From: Diphasiastrum complanatum | Lineage: Eukaryota > Streptophyta > Lycopodiopsida > Lycopodiales > Lycopodiaceae | Direction: 5' to 3' | DNA length: 64,000 nucleotides | Assembly (NCBI GenBank): GCA_029204225.1 | Contig: CM055114.1 | Coordinates: 16,451,502-16,515,501 of the forward strand | The notes under the pieces: model-generated | What the model saw: the letters and a program-made list of their open reading frames with translations, nothing else | Databases searched by the model: none | Told to the model about the DNA's origin: nothing | Program-made: the position numbers and the translations under genes | Shown: positions 56,158-64,000 of the stretch, one piece after another | Layout: every line of letters starts with the position of its first letter | How positions within the stretch are numbered: the first letter of the stretch is position 1

Positions 56158-56780
56158 CTAAAAGTAGCATCTATGCATTAAGAGACCAAAACTTACACAT
56201 TTGGCTTTGTCTTCCCTGATTATTGTCTCTCCATCATTATTATGTCCACGTTTCGATGTCAATATTGTTGGTGAATAGACAGTTGGCTGTGGAAAACCAA
56301 GTTGACTTTGGATTCTAAGAAATTCCTCCTCCAGAAGGTAGATCATCTTCTTTGTTACGCATTTCCTCCACATCCATTTTCAAGCAATCTTTCCCTGCAT
56401 AAAACTTATCATTATGTAGATCGTCAACACCAGGGAGAAGATCATCAGCATCAAAATCAATTATATCCGAAAATTCATCAAGCTCTTTGCTCAAAATGCA
56501 AAGAGTCTCAGCTTCAGTGAAGTAAAAAAGGTCCAATATATCCGATATTGTCAAAAAGGAATTATTATCTATATTATAAGTAGGCAAAGTGATCAAAGAT
56601 TTATCAGAAGGAGAAAGGGTAGTGGTGTTCTAGGGCCTATAAACGATGTCCTATTTCGAGCAGGATCAAAATCTGAACAATCATCTAAATTAACACTCGT
56701 ATCAATAAAAAAGTTATCTATATCAACAATCTTTGACTTTTTAGACTTTGTACCACTAGAAGAAGCTGCTTAAAAAATGA
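56158..56780 (-). pseudogene. Acidic exon-like fragment of an unrecognised gene
   Basis: On the minus strand three overlapping open segments connect through frameshifts: SGTKSKKSKIVDIDNFFIDT (about 56750-56690), SDIIDFDADDLLPGVDDLHN (about 56465-56405) and FLRIQSQLGFPQPTVYSPTI (about 56325-56265), then GETIIREDKAKC followed by a GTAAGT donor near 56197. The low-complexity acidic character and donor site suggest a plant regulatory-protein exon, but no domain is recognised. It lies inside the gypsy element, antisense to it, beside a copia fragment. Confidence 0.35.
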
Positions 56781-56789
56781 AGTTATTGC

Positions 56790-57395
56790 TAGAGGATCTA
56801 TGATTGGAAAGTTGTACAAACTAGATTTTAGGGAGAGTGCTAGTATTTCAGATATTGCTTATGAGACCAAGGTTCATCAGGAGGATCTGTGGCATAAGAG
56901 ATTGGGACATCCCAATTTCAAAGCCATGCAATCTATGGTCAAAGAAGAAAAAGTTGTTGGACTACCAAAGACACTGTCAAAGGAGCTTCAACCTTGCGAA
57001 GCTTGTGTTTTGGCAAAATCATTGTAAATAACTTTGTAGTTATTTTTCTCATTTATGTAGAAGATATCATTCTTAGTGGAAATAATGAGGAGCTAGTTGA
57101 AGAAACTAAACATGCACTTGGTAGTGAATTTAAGATGCAAGATCTAGGAGTTCAATAATACATCTTAGGCCTTGAAATTGACTTTTGAAAAGATCATGCT
57201 TTCATAAGTCAAAGTAGATATGCACTTTCCATGCTTAAAAAACTCCAAATGGAAAACTATAAAGGCATAGATACACCAATGGAGCACATTGTAAAAGTTC
57301 CTATAAAAGATGAAAGATCCTTTGAGGACATCACTCTTTATAGGAGTCTTATTGGCTCACTTATATGGTTAATTGTGACAAGGCCTATTCCCATT
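56790..57395 (+). pseudogene. Copia fragment, pre-integrase joined to RT tail
   Basis: MIGKLYKLDFRESASISDIA leads to the HHCC region (LWHKRLGHPNFKAMQSMVKE; CEACVLAKSL, to 57027). It then passes straight into the RT end (IYVEDIILSGNNEELVEETK at about 57053, LGLEIDF, and later RSFEDITLYRSLIGSLIWL). Integrase and most of RT are deleted at about 57030. The catalytic box reads YVED. Confidence 0.7.
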
Positions 57396-57970
57396 TCTGA
57401 TCCATCGATGTCTCAATTTAGGTACATGCCCATCTTAGACCAGCGAATTAATCTAAGTTGTGACCAGGACCTCTTCCTAAGCCGTTGTTGGCTACAGACC
57501 CTACTGCCTATGAGGAATCTTTGCTTTTGATCCATCATACCTCTGGACTGCAGATCGATGGTGTTAAACATTCATCTGAACTATGAGTGCGTTGAAGGTG
57601 AATATGATTCTTAGCATTAGGTACAAGTGCGACCAACGACCTGTCTCCAGAGAGAACACATGTCAACTATGCGTGAGCGAGCTTGGGCATTGCTACTAGA
57701 GTGTCCATTATGTATGAATGAGCAGCGAGGTTGATATAGTAACCGGATTCACTCTCTACCTGCGGATTTTTTCAATGCCTCTGATCACCTCATAGTTGTG
57801 GTTGGATACTCACACTTGTCAATATGATATGAAGGAAGAAGCCTTATCTGTACAATGTGGTTCTTCTACTCCTTTGAGATCGTGATGAAATGAATGAATG
57901 CCTGCTAGTGGAGGAGCGATCAACCCTTTGAACTCATGACTTGGCAGCCCTCAAAGGCATAAACCCCCCC

Positions 57971-58001
<31 letters not shown>

Positions 58002-58560
58002 ACATGTATATTTATGGAATTTCTTGAACTATGGTTTTGCTAGTCAATTCATCTATGATTGCTAAGTTGCGAGACTCAACCTTATGTTTTACATGGTGCT
58101 CGCATTGCTAGTATGGTATAACTCAAGTTTGGCTTGCCTCCGTTCTTCTTTGGTATGGGTTTACTTAATGATGATCAAATTAGATAGCATCCTAGTTGTG
58201 TTTCTTCATAGTATGCTCACAGTTATCGAAGGTTAAAATCTCTACGCACATTACGCTCAGGTCTCAAGACTCAGTTTGATGGTGTATTTGGAAATGAGTA
58301 GTCTCATGTCATAGCATGCGTGAACTCTACGTTTATGTGGTGTGACGTAGTGGGTAGAATATGTGTGTTAGGATGTGTTGGAATTTCGTATTACCATCTT
58401 TTCTATGACACTTGTGCTAAAGCATCGGTTTTTAAAGGCTTTGCCTAAATTAAAACCACACTATAGTATGAGTTTTTCCATTGCCACTTTGTTATTTGCG
58501 TTCAAGTCATAAAGCTCAAACTCTTTGAAATAGAGTACTCATCTTTGGATGGGGCCGTGA
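57396..58560. other. Gypsy interior without a readable gag
   Basis: 57396-57530 loosely resembles 55680-55790 (both contain ATCC/ATTCCC, GACCTCT, TGTTG..CTACAGA.CCT words), suggesting a duplicated leader segment. No gag motif or zinc knuckle was found between the LTR and pol; either it is too decayed or it was lost. Confidence 0.3.
57964..58004. repeat. Poly-C tract with (CA)n
   Basis: Twenty-four C residues are followed by about eight CA units. Such a tract is prone to slippage and to assembly error. Confidence 0.95.
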
Positions 58561-58578
58561 GCGCGTCGTAGTAGATGG

Positions 58579-61500
58579 CTACCCAAAAGCCCCCCAGTCA
58601 GAAAGAGCCCCTATACCCGAATCAGAATGGGAAGAGATATCAAGCAACGAGGAGGATTCCGAGTCTTGCACCAGTGACGATGAGCCCGATGGAAGACAAG
58701 TACTAGGCGTAGAGTGGAATTCCCCAGAAGAGCGACCCCCCAAGGTAAGGGATGCTGACATGTGCTTGATACACCTAGGAAGCCCAGAAGACCCGACAGA
58801 TATCAAAGTAGGGGCCTCGTTTACCAAAGACGATAGAGATAAATATGAACGATTGTGCAAGAAGTATCAGCACATCTTCGCTTGGGACTATGGGGGTTTG
58901 AGAGGCATTTTCCCGGATCTAGTAAAACACAACATACCACTGAAGGAGGGGGCCAAGCCAGTATGCCAGAAACAACGACGCTTACCCTACCACTTGAAGG
59001 AGGGGGTCTATAAAGAGTAAGAACGACTCAGACAGGCAGGGCTGATATTTCTTGTTGAAAACACCGAGTGGTGTTCTCCAATTGTACCACAAACGAAGAA
59101 GAACTCCACACATATCCAAGTATGTGTAAGCGCTTGAACAAACAAACTAGAAAGGACTACTATCCACTACCATTTATAGACCAAGTCCTAGAAAAGATGG
59201 TAGGGAAGGAATAGTATTCCTTCACGGATTGCTTCACCGGCTATAACCAGATAGCCATAGCAGAGGAAAACAAACTAAAAACCACCTTCACTACCACATT
59301 CGGAGTATTCGCATACCACGTCATGTCATTTGGGCTTACCAATGCGCCAGGGACCTATCAACAATTCATGAACGAACGATTCCAGGACATCTTAGATGAG
59401 AACCTCAAAATCTTCATAGATGACCTCTATGGGGCATCTACAATCACTGAACACCTCGCCATACTCGAGAAATGATTCCAAAAGTGCACAATCACCTGCA
59501 TCGCCTTGAACGCCAACAAGTGTATGTTTGGGGTACCATATGGAGTGTTGTTAGGCCATGTGATTAGTAAATACGGCATGGCCACCGATCTCGAAAAGAT
59601 CGCCATGATATTAGCTATGATGGCCCCCACCACCGTAAGACAACTTCAAACCTTCTTAGGTGCAACTGGTTATCACAAAAGATACGTGATGGCTTACACC
59701 TTCCACACATACCCCCTGACGGGCTTATTGAAAAATGAAACCAAGTGGTCATGGGATGAAGAGGCCCTAGCTAATGCCCCAATTTTGAAACCACCGATGT
59801 ACGATAGGGAATTCTACATATTTACTAGCACCACTAATACATGCATCAATTGTTGCTTAGCCCAGATTTGGGATAAGATTTACCACCCTATTATCTTCAT
59901 AGGAAGGAAATTGAACAAAGCAGATCTTAACTACTCAAAGGCTGAGAAGATATGTTTAGGGATAGCCTACGCCGTCACAAAGCTTAGACATTACTTATTA
60001 CACCGGAAAGTGACCTTCTTTACCAAAAGCATGGCAGTAACTCTTATGATGAACAAACTAGAACCACCCGAACGACTCATGAAGTGGATCATATCTCTTC
60101 AAGAATTTGACTATGCCCTTCAGAGCAACCCACCTAGGTTACAAGGACTTACTGACTGCATTTGTGAGCTAGGAGGGGTGACCAACACCGATAGCAAGTG
60201 GGAGACAGATCACTTGAAAGAACTATTGAAGGTAGATGTTGCACAGATCCCCATTTGGTATGCGGCATTAGCAACTTACTTATCGACATTAAATACCCCC
60301 AAGGACATGACCACCCAAGAAAAATGGAAGTTACGACTACAGGCCTTGAAGTTCGCACTCATAGGAGGAATCTTATATAGACGAGGGGTGGAAGGAATAT
60401 ACCGGCATTGTATGAACCCCGAGGAAGCTAAGTTTGTCCTAGAGGAGTGTCACAATTCTGCTTGCGGTGGCCATTTTGCCGGTCAACTCACAGGACAGAA
60501 GGTCCTAAGGGCTGGATATTGGTGGCCCACACTATTCCAAGATGCTCACGCCCACGTGAAAAACTACAATACTTGCTAGCAGGTAGATATATCAGAAAAC
60601 ATGGTATGCTCATTAATTCCTATACAGACATGCCTTCCATTCGAAAAGTGGGGTATCAATTTCGTGGGACTGGTACACCCGACTTTATGTAGTAGAAAAC
60701 ACTACATCATACTAGCCACCGACTCTTTTACTAAATGGGCCAAAGCATGAGCAGTAGCAAAGGATAACTCAAAAGAAACAGTCTGGTTCTTACTCCAACA
60801 AGTGATAGGGCGATTTGGTACTCCACAAGAGATCATATCTGATGGAGGGACCCACTTTCTGAACAAAACAATCAAGGCCCTAACTGATCAATTAACGATC
60901 AAACATCACAAAAGTACCCCCTACCACCCACAGGCCAATGGTCAAGCAGAAAGCACAAACAAGGAGTTAGTGGTATTCTAAGAAAAACTGTGTCAGAAGG
61001 CCAATGAGATGGGGATAAGAAACTATACTCTGCCCTATGGGCATACAATACCACATACAAAGCTAGCACCAATCATACTCCATTTTTCTTAGTGTATGGG
61101 TAGGAATGTGTTCTGCCTATTGAGGTGGAACTACCATCCCTATGATTTGCCATGAAACATGACCTGGGAGGGAAAGAGTCCATCCAACAAAGACTGAACA
61201 CTTTGCAAGATCTGGATGAACACAAGATAACTGCATTAAACTACCAGGAGGCTCACAAATGACGGATGAAAGAAGTCCATGATCGGAACTTATGAGACTA
61301 CCACTTCACCCAAGGTCAGTTAGTACTATTCTATGACGCAAGGCATGAATTAATGCCTCAGAAGTTGGGCCCCAGATGGAATGGCCCTTACGTGATCCAA
61401 AAGTTGTACGAGAATAACACCGCAAAATTAGCTGAGTTGAACGGCGAGGTGTTTAAGCATCGGGTCAATATCAACAAGATCAAAACCTACCGAAGTTAGC
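58579..61500 (+). pseudogene. Ty3/gypsy pol: RT, RNase H, integrase
   Basis: A pre-RT segment (FTKDDRDKYERLCKKYQHIF, 58820) precedes RT (FTDCFTGYNQIAIAEENK; FGVFAYHVMSFGLTNAPGTY; intact IFIDDLYG at about 59410-59435). The thumb and RNase H are open from 59506 to 60579 (LQTFLGATGYHKRYV; LNYSKAEKICLGIAYAV). The zinc-binding region ends HVKNYNTC. Integrase follows with stops (ILATDSFTKWAKA; IISDGGTHF; NGQAESTNKELV) and a C-terminal module (LGPRWNGPYVIQKLYE; KHRVNINKIKTYR) to 61500. Several stops and frameshifts make it inactive. The integrase tail and long 3' region fit the Tat side of gypsy more than chromoviruses; no chromodomain is present. Confidence 0.8.
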
Positions 61501-61557
61501 AAGTCAAAAATTGTACAGTGTATAATACACTCCCCACTTCTCTCTCTCATTTTTCAG

Positions 61558-62000
61558 GTGGTGACCAACAAAATCGACATTGTTCCTGTATATAATGGAG
61601 TATGTTGGCACTCTCACAAAGAGGGCGCCATAGGAGCCACGTTACGTGATCCTAATGGAATCGAACTGGCAAGCATAGGCATTTTGCTTGGGGCAAGATT
61701 CACCAATAATGCTATCGAATACAAAGCCCTCATGTCCGGCCTACACATGGCAATCAAGTTCACACCTATCATAAACACTCTAAGAATCGTGGACGATTCT
61801 CAGCTCCTAATCTGAAATATGACCGGGATGTATCAGATCCGGGACATCACGTCCATCCGAGAACTCAAAGAACTTCCTTCTGATAGAATGGATGCATGTT
61901 CCAAGAGATCAAAACTACCGTGCAGACAGCTTAGCAAACTTGGCTTATGATTACGATCATTATTGGCATTGCAATCTGTGCCCAGTGGGCACAAGCCATC
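61558..62000 (+). pseudogene. Second RNase H-like domain downstream of integrase
   Basis: The reading region has the plant/archaeal-type RNase H pattern: PVYNGVCWHSHKEGAIGATL (first Asp position is Asn), FTNNAIEYKALMSGLHMAI with the Glu, LRIVDDSQLLI with the second Asp, and HVPRDQNYRADSLANLAYD with the last Asp. One stop occurs at about 61813 and a frameshift before 61892. It follows the end of integrase by about 60 bp. An additional RNase H of this kind is known in Tat-lineage gypsy elements; its place after integrase is notable. Confidence 0.7.
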
Positions 62001-62250
62001 TGACCACGGCATCAGAACTATGGATGGTATTAAGATCCCAAACCTGGTACGGCCTACATTGGATCAAGAAGTTGATAAAACAAGTGGACCTGAAAAATCC
62101 TGATTGTTAATACAATTGCGGCAGACAATGAGCTGCAGACTACTAGGGACCTGTTTTAGCTAATACCACTACGATCTAATACAAGGATTAATGCATCTGG
62201 CAGATTGAGAAACTATGACTGCATGTATTCACACAATTTTGTAACAGGAA

Positions 62251-63230
62251 ATGGACGCATCAAATGAACCAAGTGCTGAAGGGTCACAACCACCTAGCAA
62301 CCAACGGCCAGTGGAGCAACACAAAAAATTGGCAAAATTCATGCTAGAAGAATGATAGTGGACAAAAACAGAAAAACAAGGGCTGCAAGAAGAACTCAAA
62401 AGATAGAAACATGCTACTATACTTCAACAGTGCCTAGGGGGAACGAGATATATGGAAGCAGAAATACACCGAACTCAAGGACATGAGCGATCGGAGGAAA
62501 GTAAGATATGACGAAGAGTTCAAGGGACAAGAGAAGGTCATTGCCAACTTAAAAATCGAATTGGCCGCCACGGAAACCACCACAACCATGATAGCCCGAT
62601 AGTTGCATGAGTACCAACAGAAGGAGAAAAAAAAAAGGCAATCTAACATCACCAGTTCATGGATCTCACTACCAGCCTACCCCATGCAGGGAAAGGAAAT
62701 TCTCTCAGATGCCAAATTCTTTAGAAATTTTGACGCCTACATTTTATACTTGCCGCCGATGAAATTTGCACTTCACGACCAACCCATTGACCATCTACCA
62801 GCTCCCATCTCTGGTTTAAGTAACCACTCATCCCTGGCAGTTTTGAGGACTACAAGGATGCTTGTGAAAGCTTATGCAAATTCTCTATCACTGCCGCACA
62901 CCACAAAGATGAGCTTGTTCGGCTAGCTGGTCATTATGCCCATTACCTACAAAAGTGGTTGCTTCAACCTTGGGGCCCTAAAACAAAACCGACAAAGATC
63001 CACCTCACCAAATGGTGGTACAACCCAAATGAAACGATGGAACCAGGAGCCGATCTAGCCCTATATTTGCGGTATCGCCAAAGAACACAAGACATTGAAC
63101 GAGATGTTCTACTTTCAATTTCTAGAAGGGGCTGACCCAATATTGGTAGATGTGGCCGAGAATGACCCCCTTTACACAGGGAAGTTGAAACATCGAAGGA
63201 CTGAGTTATGTAAGAACGCACTATGAAAAA
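62251..63230 (+). pseudogene. 3' coiled-coil reading region of the gypsy element
   Basis: A start MDASNEPSAEGSQPPSNQRP at 62251 leads into a charged helix (KQKYTELKDMSDRRKVRYDE at about 62455, then FKGQEKVIANLKIELAATET) and SLPAYPMQGKEILSDAKFFR. In a further frame DACESLCKFSITAAHHKDEL and LVRLAGHYAHYLQKWLL follow, to about 63130. Frameshifts and stops break it. No enzyme motif is visible. It lies between pol and 3' LTR where some plant gypsy elements carry an extra ORF. Function unknown. Confidence 0.45.
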
Positions 63231-63698
63231 AATAAAAAAACCAGTTCACATTGCTAGATCATTTTTATGCACTTTGGATTCAGGCTAGGAACATCTCATT
63301 TAGATCGATGGTGTTTACAAGAGCAAATCTAGGCTTTGGTCTATGAGACCTTTTTGAAGCTGCAATGCACATGCACACCGCAATCACGGAATATTAGACA
63401 CAGCACTGGTAACCTGCATCCATGCTTAATCACTCAAAAATGCATTTGCATATCCCTTTATACATGTGTCTGAGACGGGCATGCCTTGAATATGATGGGT
63501 TGGGAGACCAACCAGTTGCAGATGGATCCTAAGGGCTCAAACAATGGCCTTTGGGAAGAGAGCAATTAAAGTCACCATACAAGATCCTTGTGGTTAGCAT
63601 CACCCAGCAAGCGTGTTGAGCCCACTACACTTAACTCACCATCAAGAGCATTCTGAGTTCGTTCGTGTGGGGACCACAGTCCCTAGTAAAGTCGCCAA
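63231..63698. other. Non-coding 3' region of the gypsy element
   Basis: No frame is supported. The last bases before the LTR (CCCTAGTAAAGTCGCCAA) are not a typical polypurine tract; GTGGGGACCACAG at 63667-63679 is the nearest purine-rich word. Confidence 0.35.
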
Positions 63699-64000
63699 CG
63701 TTAGCCGATATTTTTGCACAAAAAATCGGGCTATTTTTAGAGCAATTTTCACAATTTTGTATAAAAACCGGCATGTAAAGCCCGGCTATTAATGGTAAAA
63801 TCGGCACACAGTTGCCTATAGGTAGGGGTCCCAGCCCGCCCAGAATGTGGCTAGAGCATATTTTGAGGCCTTAGAAATGGCCCATAGAATAGTTTACGGC
63901 TTAGAATTGGCCCGATTATACTAGCCGACACGACCGAGTGAATTTTCCAATGTACTTTGCTACTTTTTATTAATACAAAAAATTGCCTACTGTGTTTTTC
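63699..64000 (+). mobile_element. 3' LTR of the gypsy element, cut by the window end
   Basis: It aligns with 54538-54840 from CGTTAGCCGATA (first base changed from T) to TGTGTTTTTC. About 26 of 300 positions differ, so this insertion is much older than the family A copia. Confidence 0.85.

Overview
This window is nuclear DNA of a land plant with a large, repeat-rich genome. The support is an Arabidopsis-type telomere motif (CCCTAAA) at 8498-8550, plant Ty1/copia and Ty3/gypsy retrotransposons with tRNA-iMet or tRNA-Asp type primer-binding sites, a spliced plant-type glyoxalase-I-like (VOC) gene, and fragments of the plant-specific BPS1-like family. The sequence does not fix the lineage; a seed-free plant or gymnosperm is only a guess from the density of old, diverged elements.

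Host genes are few. The only convincing one is the VOC/glyoxalase-like gene on the minus strand (exons at 6985-6899, 6583-6429, 5866-5785 and 5070-4995; terminal exon unresolved). BPS1-like 5' ends with their upstream DNA occur as broken copies at 18593-19204 (minus) and 35170-36101 (plus), and as upstream DNA only at 1-850 (minus, the gene would lie off the left edge). Two further stretches (51090-52440 plus, 56158-56780 minus) look like degraded exons of genes I do not recognise.

Layout. 1-2282: BPS1-like upstream copy, a fold-back insertion and microsatellites. 2283-7110: VOC gene. 7363-8810: non-LTR reverse-transcriptase pseudogene interrupted by telomeric repeats. 9151-13488: broken gag-like ORFs followed by a polypurine tract and an LTR. 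13489-15246: copia pieces. 15247-18592: copia pol (family D, minus). 18593-19503: BPS1-like fragment and a dispersed repeat. 20585-22390: copia family A (plus), abutting family C (minus, 22391-24960, then its LTR). 26400-30890: a diverged copia gag piece and a copia element (family F). 30960-33880: copia B-like piece cut by a gypsy LTR with a tRNA-Asp type PBS and gag remnant. 33880-36730: GT-rich DNA, BPS1-like copy and a diverged repeat. 37270-40911: two gypsy remnants. 40912-50814: old copia (family B) split by a young copia of family A at 41949-48361. 50815-54537: unknown exon-like DNA, a dispersed repeat and copia A debris. 54538-64000: a long gypsy element that runs off the right edge.

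The best-preserved unit is the young family A copia. It has 655-bp LTRs with 4 mismatches, a 5-bp target duplication AAGTT, an adjacent PBS and an uninterrupted 1311-codon gag-pol frame. Yet the frame lacks the catalytic aspartate pair of its reverse transcriptase. The large gypsy element carries a second RNase H-like domain downstream of integrase and a further coiled-coil reading region before its 3' LTR. No CRISPR array, tRNA or rRNA gene was seen, and nothing forms an operon; the window is mostly a record of nested transposition around one small host gene.
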